64,000 nucleotides of DNA from Fulvimarina uroteuthidis (GTDB lineage Bacteria; Pseudomonadota; Alphaproteobacteria; Rhizobiales; Rhizobiaceae). The stretch covers positions 620,001 through 684,000 of the forward strand of contig NZ_JAXLPB010000001.1 in the NCBI RefSeq assembly GCF_034321785.1, given 5' to 3'. Both the position numbers and the translations under genes were made by a program. Positions 33,322 to 42,501 of this stretch are shown piece by piece. Below the pieces are notes generated by a model, which saw only the letters and a list, made by a program, of their open reading frames with translations, was not told where the DNA came from and made no database searches. Every line of letters begins with the position of its first letter. The first letter of the stretch is position 1.

Positions 33322-34172
33322 AGTGTCAGGGTTCCGCGCCGCGCCTCGAACAGCATGACGCCGGTCGCGACCGCGAGGTTGAGGCTGTCGGCGCGCCCGG
33401 CCTGGGGAATGCGCACGAGGGTGTCGCAGGCCTCCGCGAGGGCATCGGTCAGCCCCGCCTGCTCGTTGCCCATGACCAGGACCGTACCCTTCGAGCCATA
33501 GTCGGGCTCGCGATAGTCGACCGTCCCGGCCATGTGGGTGCCGATCAACGGGGCCTGCGCGCCCTTGCGCCATTCGAGGAACTGAGCCTCGCTCGTCCGC
33601 GCGATCCTCACGGAGAAGATCGAGCCCATGGTGGCGCGGACCGCTTCCAGCGAGAACGGGTCGACCGTATCGCCGACGAGCACCACGCCCGTTGCGCCGA
33701 CCGCGTCGGCGGTTCGCAGCACCGTTCCCAGATTGCCGGGATCGCGCACCCGGTCGAGCACGACGAGCACCTCGTCCCGTCGCGGCGCGAGTTCGGCGAT
33801 CGGCACCGTCTGCTTGCGGAAGACGCCGACCGCGTTCTGCGGATTGTCGCGGCGGGTGATCGCCTCGAGAACCTTGTTGTTCGCCTCGATCAGGTCGGCG
33901 CCGAGGGCGACGGTGCGCGAGGCGGTCTTTTCGAGAAGCGCATTGTCAAGCGCGGCGCGCGCGACGACCAGCGTCTTGATCTCCCAGCCGGCATCGAGCG
34001 CATCGATGACGAGCTTCAGCCCTTCGGCAAGGAACAGCCCGGTCTCGTCGCGATGCTTCTTCTGGACGAGGGCACGGATGTCCTTGACGATCGGGTTGGC
34101 GGTGCTCGTCACCTCCTTCACCCGGCCGGGGGCCGAGAGCGGGCGATTGGGCTGATCGGGTCGTTTGTTCAT
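33318..34172 (-). CDS. TrmH-family SPOUT RNA 2'-O-methyltransferase
   Basis: A 284-residue SPOUT methyltransferase. The N-terminal substrate-binding domain (TSTANPIVKDIRALVQKKHR, GLFLAEGLKLV) is followed by the knotted catalytic domain with LDRVRDPGNLGTVLRTADA, VLVMGNEQAGL and IPQAGRADSLNLAVATGVML. This arrangement is that of 23S rRNA G2251 methyltransferase RlmB and relatives; the exact target is uncertain. It precedes lspA with a 4-bp overlap and starts 5 bp before the end of the next methyltransferase gene. Confidence 0.9.
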   Translation of the reverse strand: MNKRPDQPNRPLSAPGRVKEVTSTANPIVKDIRALVQKKHRDETGLFLAEGLKLVIDALDAGWEIKTLVVARAALDNALLEKTASRTVALGADLIEANNKVLEAITRRDNPQNAVGVFRKQTVPIAELAPRRDEVLVVLDRVRDPGNLGTVLRTADAVGATGVVLVGDTVDPFSLEAVRATMGSIFSVRIARTSEAQFLEWRKGAQAPLIGTHMAGTVDYREPDYGSKGTVLVMGNEQAGLTDALAEACDTLVRIPQAGRADSLNLAVATGVMLFEARRGTLTL

Positions 34173-34176
34173 GGGT

Positions 34177-35256
34177 TCAGGCCGTCCAGCGCGCAAAGAG
34201 GGATGTGGAAAGAAGCCGCGGGTCCGCGCCGTCCTCGGCAATGACCAGTTCGCCGGCCTCGATCGCGCCGCCCCTGCCCCGGAACTCCTCGCGCATCAGT
34301 TCGGCGAGCGAGTAGAAGGAGGAGCGGATCGAATAGGCGGTGAGGATGGTAAACAGGGCGCGCTCGGACAGGAGCATGCGCGTCAGCGCCAGGAGATAAG
34401 GCAGATCCTCCATGATCTGCCAGACCTCGCCCTTCGGCCCGCGTCCGAACTTCGGCGGGTCGAGCAGGATCGCGTCGTAGGTGTTGCCCCGCTTGATCTC
34501 CCGCTCGCAGTAGCGCACGGCGTCCTCGCAGATCCAGCGGATCGGCGCACTTTCCATCTCCGCGAGCGCCTGATTCTCCCGCGCCCAGCCGATCGCCTTC
34601 TTCGAGGCGTCCACATGGGTCACCTCGGCCCCCGCATCGGCGGCGACGAGGGAGGCAAGCCCGGTATAGCCGAAGAGGTTGAGCAGCCGCACCGGCCGCT
34701 TCGACTGGAAGACGCTGTCGCGCACGAAGCGCCAGTGGGCGGCCTGCTCGGGAAAGACGCCCGTGTGCCGGAAGCTGGTGAACCGGCCATGGAACCCGAT
34801 GCCGTCATAGGACAGCGGCCAGGTCTCGCCGAGCGCCTCGCCGGTGAAACGCCAGCGGCCGGTGCCCTCCTCGTCCGTATCGCCGGTGAAGATCGCATCC
34901 GCCATCTCCCAGGCCCGCTCCGGAAGGCGCCGGGGCCAGATCGCCTGGTTCTCCGGCCTGCGGATCGTCAGCGGGCCGTAGCGCTCGAGCTTTTCGCCGG
35001 CGCCCGAATCGAGGAGCGCGTAATCCTCGGTCGGCTCGACCGTCAGGATCTGCGGCGCGCGCAGCGCCGGGCGATCGCCCGAAGGCGGCAAGACCTCGAT
35101 GCGCTCGCGCTCGCCGGGCGCCTGCACGATCTGGGGCTCCGCCCGCTGCGGGCCGGCCTCGGCCGCGCCGGTGCGCGGCATGTCCCGTCCAGGACGCGGG
35201 CGGCGTTCGCCGCGTTTATCCCTCGAGCCGTTTTGCTTCCCGCGTTCGCGCGCCAC
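34177..35256 (-). CDS. Class I SAM-dependent methyltransferase (RlmI/RlmK-like)
   Basis: A 359-residue methyltransferase with a basic, disordered N-terminus (about 70 residues rich in Arg/Gly/Pro). The Rossmann core has VRLLNLFGYTGLASLVAADA (SAM site, about residues 190-209), VTHVDASKKAIGWARENQ and the catalytic-loop-type LLDPPKFGRGPKGEVW. The DPPKF loop places it with RlmI-like 23S rRNA cytosine methyltransferases. A PUA domain is not evident, so the RNA target is uncertain. Confidence 0.87.
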   Translation of the reverse strand: MARERGKQNGSRDKRGERRPRPGRDMPRTGAAEAGPQRAEPQIVQAPGERERIEVLPPSGDRPALRAPQILTVEPTEDYALLDSGAGEKLERYGPLTIRRPENQAIWPRRLPERAWEMADAIFTGDTDEEGTGRWRFTGEALGETWPLSYDGIGFHGRFTSFRHTGVFPEQAAHWRFVRDSVFQSKRPVRLLNLFGYTGLASLVAADAGAEVTHVDASKKAIGWARENQALAEMESAPIRWICEDAVRYCEREIKRGNTYDAILLDPPKFGRGPKGEVWQIMEDLPYLLALTRMLLSERALFTILTAYSIRSSFYSLAELMREEFRGRGGAIEAGELVIAEDGADPRLLSTSLFARWTA

Positions 35257-35412
35257 GCGTTCACCGCCGTTTCTTGTCGTTGTCGATCGATCTCAGGTTC
35301 AAAGGGCTGCATAAACCCTGGGTCCGCCCTTGGCAAAGCCGTGAAAGAAGCGAAACATGGAAAGCATGCGACGAACCCGTTCGTCGCTCACCGCTTGAAC
35401 CGGGAGGACATC

Positions 35413-35892
35413 ATGGAACTCAAGGGCGAATACCGCCTGCCGGCCAGTCGCGAGACTGTCTGGAAGGAACTCAACGACCCCGATACGCTGCGCGACTGCA
35501 TTCCGGGATGCGAAAGCCTGGAGAAGAACGACGACGACACGATGAACGCGACGGTCAAGATCAAGATCGGACCGATGAAGGTCGCGTTCAAAGGCGAGGT
35601 TCGCCTGGAGAACATCAACGCGCCCGAAAGCTATTCGATCGTCGGCGAAGGCAAGGGCGGCATTGCGGGCTTCGCCAAGGGCAAGGCCGACGTGCATCTG
35701 GCCGAAGCCGGACCCGACGAGACCATCCTCACCTACGAAGTCGATGCGCAGGTCGGCGGGAAGATGGCGCAGCTGGGCGGCCGGCTGATCGAATCGACGG
35801 CGAAGAAACTTTCGGCCGAATTCTTCGACTGCTTCGCCAGGAAGGTCTCGGACGGAAACGCCACCGCGGAAGGCGAGACCGTCACCGCCTGA
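35413..35892 (+). CDS. CoxG-like SRPBCC family protein
   Basis: A 159-residue START/SRPBCC-fold protein similar to CoxG, a membrane-recruiting partner of carbon monoxide dehydrogenases. Features are ELKGEYRLPASRETVWKELND at the N-terminus (shown in part: LPASRETVWKEL), IPGCESLEK, KVAFKGEV and YEVDAQVGGKMAQLGGRLI. CGGGAGGA precedes the ATG. No coxMSL genes are adjacent, so a CO dehydrogenase role is not supported by context. Confidence 0.88.
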   Translation: MELKGEYRLPASRETVWKELNDPDTLRDCIPGCESLEKNDDDTMNATVKIKIGPMKVAFKGEVRLENINAPESYSIVGEGKGGIAGFAKGKADVHLAEAGPDETILTYEVDAQVGGKMAQLGGRLIESTAKKLSAEFFDCFARKVSDGNATAEGETVTA

Positions 35893-35923
35893 GAGCGGCG
35901 ACGCCGCGAGCCGTGCAGGCCTG

Positions 35924-35958
35924 AACCCGGCATCGGCGACGATAGCCGGGTTTCTTTT
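35924..35958 (+). terminator. Rho-independent terminator after the coxG-like gene
   Basis: An 8-bp stem (AACCCGGC with GCCGGGTT) with a 13-nt loop is followed by TCTTTT. It lies about 30 bp beyond the stop at 35892. Confidence 0.8.
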
Positions 35959-36056
35959 CGTCGGCAGACCGTGGCGGGGAGAAACGAACGACGCGCCGCA
36001 TGCTGGCGGCCCGCCGAGACCCTGTCACGCGGAAGAGACAATCGCGCGTGATCACG

Positions 36057-36116
36057 ATGGTTGCAGGCGGGGTGGTCGCGGGCGGCGTGATCGCGGGCGG
36101 GATGATCGCGGGAGGG
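36057..36116. repeat. Four-copy 15-bp imperfect tandem repeat
   Basis: Four consecutive 15-bp units occupy this stretch: ATGGTTGCAGGCGGG, GTGGTCGCGGGCGGC, GTGATCGCGGGCGGG and ATGATCGCGGGAGGG. They lie in the non-coding region just downstream of the lapA stop on the minus strand. In one plus-strand frame they would encode MVAGG-like pentapeptides, but that frame has no other coding support. Confidence 0.75.
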
Positions 36117-36122
36117 GTTGGA

Positions 36123-36545
36123 TCATGCCGCCCTGTCGGACGAGATCATGCGCGCGGACGATGTCGGCGCACCGGCGATGGAAGCCTGTTGGGGCCGGGA
36201 CTCGCGCTCGGCGTTCGCGCGCTCGACCCGCTCCTGGCGCAGGCGCTGAAGTGCTTCGGCCTGCTCCTGCTTCTCTTTTTCCATCTTCTCCATTTCGAAC
36301 TTGCGGCGCCAGGAATCGCGGCGATAGGAGCCTTCGGAGATCCAGGTGAAGACACAACCGGCGACGACGCCGACCAGCGCCGCGACGATGATGATGAGCG
36401 AGAGCGGGAGCGAATAGGTGAATTGCGGCATGGTGCCGAACGGATCGAGGCTGAGATCCACGGGCGCGCGATTGATGACGAGGAACGTCACGACCGGGAT
36501 GGCCACGAGCAGGAGAACGATGATGGTGAAAACGCGCGAAATCAT
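36123..36545 (-). CDS. LapA-domain (DUF1049) inner-membrane protein
   Basis: A 140-residue protein with two N-terminal membrane segments (about residues 4-24 and 42-66), as in LapA/YciS, which helps organise lipopolysaccharide assembly in enterobacteria. A charged coiled-coil region follows (about 75-115, rich in Glu/Lys/Arg/Gln). Its Ser/Ala-rich tail is not conserved. The ATG at 36560 would add five residues but has no spacing to its ribosome-binding site. It lies downstream of ihfB, as in many proteobacteria. Confidence 0.8.
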   Translation of the reverse strand: MISRVFTIIVLLLVAIPVVTFLVINRAPVDLSLDPFGTMPQFTYSLPLSLIIIVAALVGVVAGCVFTWISEGSYRRDSWRRKFEMEKMEKEKQEQAEALQRLRQERVERANAERESRPQQASIAGAPTSSARMISSDRAA

Positions 36546-36927
36546 ATCGGTCTCTTTCATCCCTTGAAGAGCATGTGATCGTGAAAGCGCCAGGCATACG
36601 GTCTGCCGGGCGCGCATGCGTGATCAAATGCGGCAGGACGCCGTCCTGTCAATCGATTCCCCGAAACGAGCCGCCGATCATCGGCCGCATCGATCGGCCC
36701 GTCTTCAGGGCAGGAATTGGGGCATGCGCAAGATGAGGACCGGTGTCCTTCGAACGCAGCCCGAAGTGCGGCCGCAACACCGTCGTGACAGCAGGACGAC
36801 ACCATGCGGGAAGACCCGAATGAAAGGCTGGCGATCGCAAAGCTTCAAAACAGGCGGGAAGGGACCGGTCCTGAAACGCGCCGGCAATACCGAGAGGCGC
36901 GCAATCGACCGGCCAAGGGCCGCCGGG
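36546..36927. other. Non-coding region between ihfB and lapA
   Basis: About 380 bp between two minus-strand genes. All frames here have unusual composition with no family resemblance, so no gene is called. No clear terminator for ihfB was found. Confidence 0.45.
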
Positions 36928-37212
36928 TCAGTCCTGATCGTTCAAGCGTTCGCGCAGTTCCTTGCCGGGCTTGAAGAACGGAACCCATTTTTCCGACACT
37001 TCCACCGCTTCGCCGGTCCGTGGGTTGCGGCCGGTGCGGGGCGGACGGTTCTTTACCGAGAAGGCCCCGAAGCCGCGCAATTCGACACGGTTGGATTCGC
37101 ACAGGGCTTCGGTGATTTCGTCGAAGATCGCGTTCACGATCATTTCGACGTCCCGCTGGTAGAGATGAGGATTGCGGGTAGCTATCGTCTGAACGAGTTC
37201 CGACTTGATCAC
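36928..37212 (-). CDS. ihfB: Integration host factor subunit beta
   Basis: IhfB (94 aa) is the beta chain of the DNA-bending integration host factor. The DNA-clasping arm shows the diagnostic GRNPRTGE (residues 61-68, with Pro64 that intercalates). ELRGFGAFSVKNRPPRT and KWVPFFKPGKELRERLN complete the HU/IHF fold. It lies 113 bp downstream of sppA on the same strand, the usual alphaproteobacterial arrangement. Confidence 0.97.
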   Translation of the reverse strand: MIKSELVQTIATRNPHLYQRDVEMIVNAIFDEITEALCESNRVELRGFGAFSVKNRPPRTGRNPRTGEAVEVSEKWVPFFKPGKELRERLNDQD

Positions 37213-37325
37213 ACGAATGATCCTTCAATGTCCGCCGCCCGGTGCGGGCAATTCTGCGAGAGCCCGGGTTGGGCACCCTCGCCTCGCGTCACGCGCGCCG
37301 ATCTCTCAATCACGAGATCTACACG

Positions 37326-38267
37326 TTAATTTGAAGGCTGCCAGAGCGACAGCAATCCGTCAAGCTTCAAAGCGCGGACGGAGACCGGGAGCGTGCCTTC
37401 CGAAACCCCGAAAAACGCCCCGGCCGAGCGCATGCTCGCATCGAGGAAGTCGAACGGCGCCGTCTCCTCCTCCGGCTCGCGATCGACGATTTCAAGTCCC
37501 GCCGGAACGTCCCGTTCGCCTTCGAGCCATTGGCGCACGACCGCGTCGCTGCCGATTGCATCCACCAGCTTGCGGTCGAGGCCCTGCCGTCCCGAGAAGA
37601 TCGCGGCATCGGCAACGGCGTTCAGTTCGGACGGCGAGAGATTGCGGCGCTCCTGCACGATGGCGCGGAACCAGTCGTAGGTATCCATGATCAGGGCGTC
37701 GATGACCGCCAGCGCCTCGGGCGGCGGCGGGCCGAACGGCGAGGGCTCGGCCTTGATGGGAGACGATTTCACCGCGTTGACCTCGACGCCGATCGTGTCG
37801 AGCAGCTCGGATGCGTTGGCGTACTGGAACAGAACGCCGATCGAGCCGACGATCGAGGTGCGTCGCGCTACGATATGGTCAGTCGCGACCGCCACCATGT
37901 AACCGGCGGAGGCGGCCAGCGTGCCGACCTCGGCGGCCACGGGCTTGGTCTTGGCCAGGGCGCGGACCGCTTCGTAGAGCGCTTCTCCGCCCACGGTGGT
38001 ACCGCCCGGCGAATCGATCCGCACGATGACCGCGCGCACGCTCTCCTCCTCCTTCAGGGTCTCCAGCAGCTCCAGCATCGGCTGGTCCTCGGTGATCATG
38101 CCCTCGATCGAGACCCGGGCGATCTGGTTGCCGATCGGGGTCTTTTCGAGGTTGAAGAGAACCGCCACGCCGACCGCCAGAAGGACGGCGAGAACGGCAA
38201 CGACGCGCCAGAACGACACCTTCCGTCTCAACGAACGGCGATCAATCAGGTCATCGGCTCTGGCCAC
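37326..38267 (-). CDS. sppA: Signal peptide peptidase SppA (S49 family)
   Basis: SppA (313 aa) is a membrane-anchored serine peptidase that degrades cleaved signal peptides. One membrane segment lies at about residues 18-38. The catalytic Ser is S120 in GTLAASAGYMVA and the general base is probably K172 in SSPIKAEPSPF. Their 52-residue spacing matches Bacillus SppA. IDSPGGTTVGGEALYEA is also typical. The length is that of the short, single-domain form. Confidence 0.94.
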   Translation of the reverse strand: MARADDLIDRRSLRRKVSFWRVVAVLAVLLAVGVAVLFNLEKTPIGNQIARVSIEGMITEDQPMLELLETLKEEESVRAVIVRIDSPGGTTVGGEALYEAVRALAKTKPVAAEVGTLAASAGYMVAVATDHIVARRTSIVGSIGVLFQYANASELLDTIGVEVNAVKSSPIKAEPSPFGPPPPEALAVIDALIMDTYDWFRAIVQERRNLSPSELNAVADAAIFSGRQGLDRKLVDAIGSDAVVRQWLEGERDVPAGLEIVDREPEEETAPFDFLDASMRSAGAFFGVSEGTLPVSVRALKLDGLLSLWQPSN

Positions 38268-38488
38268 GTCAGTCCCCCGGTTCGTACGGGCAGCCGCATG
38301 CAGGCCGCCCTGGTTTCCGGGCAGCTCTTACCCAAATTTTCACGCATCGTCATTATGCGACAAATCGGCTAAAATAACACTCTGCCTCAGAATTCTCGCA
38401 ATGCGCAGCGAAGAGGCGAAATTCAGCGCGACGATCGCGTATATCGTGTAGGTCATCGAACCTTGCGTCCATCAGGGGGACTTCTGAT

Positions 38489-39256
38489 TTGACGGACAGC
38501 CGTGGACAGGACGACGAACCGCGCTCGCGCGAGGTCGACTGGGCAAGCGCAGATTCGGCCGCCGGAAACGCGAAGATCGCCCGCGAGTTCGAGAAGGCCG
38601 CCCGGTCCGGCAGACGTTCCAGGATCCTCAAATTCGTGCTGCCGCTGCTTGCGGTGCTGATCGTGATCGGCGGCATCGGCGTGACCCTCGTCGCGCGCGT
38701 CGTCCCCGACGGCGTCAACCTTGCGGGCGCAACCATCCAGGATGGCCGCGTCGTGATGGACGATCCGCGCATGTCGGGCGTCGATTCCAACGACCGCCCC
38801 TTCGAACTCGTCGCCCAGAAGGCCATGCAGGCAATCACCGGCGGCGCCGTCGATCTCGAGGGCATCGACGCGAAGATCTCGGTCAGCGAAGACACCACGG
38901 CGATGATCCGCGCCTCGGCGGGACACTACGATCCGAACGAACAGAAGCTCGACCTCAGCGGCGGGCTGACCGTCGAGACGAACGACGGTCTCAGCGTGTC
39001 CCTGCGCTCGGCGGGGATCGACCTTGCCGACGGCAGCATGACGACGCGCGACCCGGTGCACATCCGCACGGCCGATCAGGACATCAAGGCGAACGGCATG
39101 ACGCTCTCCGACAATGGCGAGCGCGTCCAGTTCTTCGGCGGGGTCTCGATCATCCTGAAGCCCGCCGGCGCCGCCGACGAGACCGATCAGGCCTTGACCA
39201 TCATCGACGAATCGCGGCTTGCCGAAGCAGCGCCCATTGCCTCTGGAGAACAATAG
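38489..39256 (+). CDS. lptC: LPS export protein LptC
   Basis: LptC (255 aa) is the single-pass inner-membrane protein of the lipopolysaccharide transport bridge. A charged cytoplasmic N-terminus is followed by one membrane segment (about residues 48-70). The periplasmic LptC jellyroll contains MDDPRMSGVDSNDRPFELVA and repeated beta strands. The start is TTG, preceded by AGGGGGA about 9 nt upstream; no better ATG is available without losing the N-terminus. It leads lptC-lptA-lptB. Confidence 0.88.
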   Translation: MTDSRGQDDEPRSREVDWASADSAAGNAKIAREFEKAARSGRRSRILKFVLPLLAVLIVIGGIGVTLVARVVPDGVNLAGATIQDGRVVMDDPRMSGVDSNDRPFELVAQKAMQAITGGAVDLEGIDAKISVSEDTTAMIRASAGHYDPNEQKLDLSGGLTVETNDGLSVSLRSAGIDLADGSMTTRDPVHIRTADQDIKANGMTLSDNGERVQFFGGVSIILKPAGAADETDQALTIIDESRLAEAAPIASGEQ

Positions 39257-39258
39257 AC

Positions 39259-39846
39259 ATGCGCCTTTCACTTGGGATCATCCCCGCCGCACTGATCGTC
39301 GGCGCATCGCTTGCGCTGCCCCTGTCGGCCGCAGCCCAGGAAGGCGGCTTCGGAAGCAATTTCAACGGCCTCCAGCTCGACGGCGATCAGCCGATCTCGA
39401 TCGAATCAAGCACGCTCGACGTCGACGACAAGGCGGCGATCGCGACCTTCACCGGCAATGTCAGCGTTTCCCAGGGGCCGACTCTCCTGAAGACCGGCAA
39501 GCTCGTCGTCCATTACAAGAATGCAGGCGCGGCCGATGGTTCGGAAGGATCGGGCTCCCTGCCAGGCGGCTCGAGCGCGATCGAGCGGCTGGAAGCCACC
39601 GAGAACGTCTACGTGAAGTCCGAGGACCAAGTCGCCACGGCCCAGCGCGCCTCCTTCGACATGGCGGCGGACGTCGTCGTGATGACCGGCGACGTGGTGC
39701 TCAGCCAGGGCGAGAACGTCGCGGAAGGCTGCCGCCTGACGATCCAGATGGGCAGCGGGCGCGCCCGGCTCGAATCGTCCAACTGCGATGGAAACTCCGG
39801 CGGTGGCGGGCGCGTGCGCATGATGCTGACACCGGGCAGCAACTGA
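39259..39846 (+). CDS. lptA: LPS transport periplasmic protein LptA (OstA-like)
   Basis: LptA (195 aa) forms the periplasmic filament that carries lipopolysaccharide to the outer membrane. A signal peptide (LIVGASLALPLSAAAQ) is followed by an OstA-like beta-jellyroll with PISIESSTLDVDDKAAIATF and ITNV-like ATENVYVKSEDQVATAQRA strands. It begins 2 bp after the lptC stop, so the two are co-transcribed and probably coupled. Confidence 0.92.
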   Translation: MRLSLGIIPAALIVGASLALPLSAAAQEGGFGSNFNGLQLDGDQPISIESSTLDVDDKAAIATFTGNVSVSQGPTLLKTGKLVVHYKNAGAADGSEGSGSLPGGSSAIERLEATENVYVKSEDQVATAQRASFDMAADVVVMTGDVVLSQGENVAEGCRLTIQMGSGRARLESSNCDGNSGGGGRVRMMLTPGSN

Positions 39847-39866
39847 CATTGTCGCTGGATGAAACC

Positions 39867-40718
39867 ATGACGGCCGATCGTTCGCGCAGCCGCGACGGCG
39901 ACGGGGCTTTTCGCGACGTCGGCTATGCGAAGGTCGAGGCGGCGGTCGAGAGCGAACCGGCGCACCGGGCCCACGGCGTTCCGCAGGAACAGGCCAGGGG
40001 CGTTCTCGTCGCATCCGGCCTGACGAAGACCTATCGCGACCGGCGTGTCGTCGATCACGTGGCGCTGTCGGTCAGGCGCGGCGAAGCCGTCGGTCTCCTG
40101 GGGCCCAACGGCGCCGGCAAGACCACATGCTTCTACATGATCACAGGCCTCGTCCCCGTCGATGCGGGAACGATCACCCTCGATGGCCGCGACGTGACCA
40201 AGGTGCCGATGTATCGGCGTTCGCGCCTCGGCATCGGCTACCTGCCGCAGGAGGCATCGATCTTTCGCGGCCTGTCGGTCGAGGACAATGTGCGGGCCGT
40301 GCTGGAAGTGTCCGAGCCGAACAAGGCGCGGCGCGAGAGCGAGCTTACCGCGCTGCTCGAGGAATTCCACATCGACCATTTGCGCAAGCAGCCCTCGACA
40401 TCGCTGTCGGGCGGTGAGCGACGGCGCTGCGAGATCGCGCGGGCGCTGGCCTCCAAGCCCACCTTCATGCTGCTCGACGAGCCCTTCGCCGGCGTCGATC
40501 CGATCGCGGTCGCCGACATCCAGGCGCTGGTGCGGCACCTGACCCGGCGGGGCATCGGCGTTCTCATCACCGATCACAATGTGCGCGAGACGCTGGGTCT
40601 CATCGACCGGGCCTACATCATGCATGCCGGTGCCGTGCTCACCCACGGCAACCCGCAGGAGATCGTCAATGATCCCGACGTGCGCCGGCTTTACCTTGGC
40701 GATCAATTCAGTTTCTAA
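39867..40718 (+). CDS. lptB: LPS export ABC transporter ATP-binding protein LptB
   Basis: LptB (283 aa) powers lipopolysaccharide extraction with LptFG. Walker A is GPNGAGKTT, the Q-loop region GYLPQEASIFRGLSVEDNV, the signature LSGGERRR and Walker B MLLDEPFAGVDP; the switch His is in ITDHNVRETL. The first 45 residues are an extra low-complexity N-terminus compared with the roughly 240-residue enterobacterial protein. A TTG at 39849 is an alternative start. Confidence 0.94.
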   Translation: MTADRSRSRDGDGAFRDVGYAKVEAAVESEPAHRAHGVPQEQARGVLVASGLTKTYRDRRVVDHVALSVRRGEAVGLLGPNGAGKTTCFYMITGLVPVDAGTITLDGRDVTKVPMYRRSRLGIGYLPQEASIFRGLSVEDNVRAVLEVSEPNKARRESELTALLEEFHIDHLRKQPSTSLSGGERRRCEIARALASKPTFMLLDEPFAGVDPIAVADIQALVRHLTRRGIGVLITDHNVRETLGLIDRAYIMHAGAVLTHGNPQEIVNDPDVRRLYLGDQFSF

Positions 40719-40865
40719 ATCCGCCGAAACACCTCCCGATTGATTGACAAGGTGCTGAACGGCGCGCTTCATAAGTGCTCGCCGAAGATGGAAACCGCCC
40801 CATGGTCGGCCTTTGAATGTGCGAGTGCTTGTGCGGCTTCAGATGGTCTGGGATGCTCGACGTCC

Positions 40866-42281
40866 ATGGGATTAGCGGCGAAACTTCAGTTCCGGCAAAG
40901 CCAGTCCATGGTGATGACGCCGCAATTGTTGCAGTCGATTCGTCTGCTCCAGTACGGCCATGGTGAGCTGAAGACCTTCCTCGAAGCCGAAGTCGAACGT
41001 AACCCCCTCCTCGCCATGGCCCCGGGTCGGGCGCTCGGCATCTCGATCGCGCCGTCGCCGTCCGAAACGCCGCCCGCGTCCGACCAGCACGACGCACCGC
41101 CAGCGAGCGCCGTGCCGCGGCGGCTTTCGGGGGGAGCGGCGCCCGGCAGGCCCGAGACAGGCTTTGCCAATCTCGCCGACGAGAACGTCTCGCTCCTGTC
41201 GCATGCGCTCGGCGAAGCCCGGGACATTGCCGGGGGACGCGACACCCGCGCCATCGCGGAAGCCTGCGCCGATGCGCTCGACGAGAACGGCTATTGCCGC
41301 ACGTCGCCGGACGACCTGGCCAGGGAACACGGGTTCGACGCGGACCAAGTGCGCGCGGTGCTCGACAAGCTCCGGGCCGAGGCGGTTCCCGCCGGCCTCT
41401 TCGCGCTCGATCTGAAGGACTGCCTCGCGATCCAGCTGAAGCGGCAGAACCGCTACGATCCGGTGATCGCTCGCGTCCTCGACAATCTCGATCTCCTCGC
41501 CAATCGCGACTTCGCGACCCTTCGACGGCTGACCGGGGAGGACGATACGGGGCTCCTCGACATCCTGTCCGAGATCAGGGCGCTCGATCCCAAGCCCGGG
41601 CACGCCTTCGACGGGGCGGGCAGCGAGGGCATCGAGCCCGACGTTCTGATCACGCAGGACGGCGCCGGCGGCTGGATCGTCGAACTCAACCCGGACACGC
41701 TGCCTCGCGTGCTGACCGACCGGACCTATCTGAAGCGCGTCAGGAGGAGCGCGACGAGCGAGCCGGACAAGGCGTTCCTGTCGGATTGCCTGCAATCGGC
41801 GAGCTGGCTCGAGCGGGCTCTGGAAAGCCGCGCCCAGACCATTCTGAAAGTCGCCGAGGAGATCGTCAAACGTCAGGCCGGCTTCCTGTCCCGGGGCGTC
41901 ACCGGCATGAAGCCCATGACCCTCGCATCGGTGGCGGATGCCATCGGCATGCACGAATCGACGGTCAGCCGGGTGACCAGCATGAAGTTCATCGCGACCC
42001 CGCGCGGCGTCTTCGAGATGCGCTTCTTCTTCACCCGGGCCATCGCCGCCGCCAACGGCGGAGACGCCCATTCGGCCGAAACCGTCAAGCACCGCATCAA
42101 GCTCCTGATCGACGCCGAGGTTCCGGGGCAGGTTCTCTCGGACGACGACATCGCCGCGATCCTGAAAAAGGACGGCATCGACCTTGCCCGCCGCACGGTC
42201 GCCAAGTACCGCGAGGCCCAGTCGATCCCCTCGTCGATCCAGCGTCGCCGGGAACTCAATGCGCGGCGTCTCGCATCCTGA
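40866..42281 (+). CDS. rpoN: RNA polymerase sigma-54 factor
   Basis: Sigma-54 (471 aa) directs RNA polymerase to -24/-12 promoters, usually for nitrogen and other activator-dependent genes. Region I is the Gln/Leu-rich KLQFRQSQSMVMTPQLLQSI. The core-binding part spans about residues 95-290. The helix-turn-helix is TLASVADAIGMHESTVSRVT, and the RpoN box ARRTVAKYRE is near the C-terminus. An upstream in-frame extension to 40740 is probably not translated. The position after lptB is the usual rhizobial one. Confidence 0.96.
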   Translation: MGLAAKLQFRQSQSMVMTPQLLQSIRLLQYGHGELKTFLEAEVERNPLLAMAPGRALGISIAPSPSETPPASDQHDAPPASAVPRRLSGGAAPGRPETGFANLADENVSLLSHALGEARDIAGGRDTRAIAEACADALDENGYCRTSPDDLAREHGFDADQVRAVLDKLRAEAVPAGLFALDLKDCLAIQLKRQNRYDPVIARVLDNLDLLANRDFATLRRLTGEDDTGLLDILSEIRALDPKPGHAFDGAGSEGIEPDVLITQDGAGGWIVELNPDTLPRVLTDRTYLKRVRRSATSEPDKAFLSDCLQSASWLERALESRAQTILKVAEEIVKRQAGFLSRGVTGMKPMTLASVADAIGMHESTVSRVTSMKFIATPRGVFEMRFFFTRAIAAANGGDAHSAETVKHRIKLLIDAEVPGQVLSDDDIAAILKKDGIDLARRTVAKYREAQSIPSSIQRRRELNARRLAS

Positions 42282-42501
42282 AAACGTGACGCATTCCCCC
42301 CGACCGCCCCTGAACCGACCGAAGGGCTATCGCGTTGACAATGCACGGGACGCCTCATAGAAGGCCCAACCTTCGGGTCCTGCCCGCGATCCCAATCGCG
42401 AGGCGGCCGGCAAGAGCGTCTGGTACAAGTGCGCGGCGAGCGTTAGCGTGGCGAACGTGGACTGCGAACCGACCTGTAGAATGAGATGCGAAAAGGATTG
42501 C

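Noticed and set aside
36057..36116. Possible CRISPR array at the 15-bp repeats
   Set aside because: Units are contiguous without spacers and only 15 bp long; no cas genes are near.
36000..36578. A 192-residue plus-strand frame containing AGG pentapeptide repeats
   Set aside because: It is antisense to lapA for most of its length, and only the tandem repeat makes it look structured.
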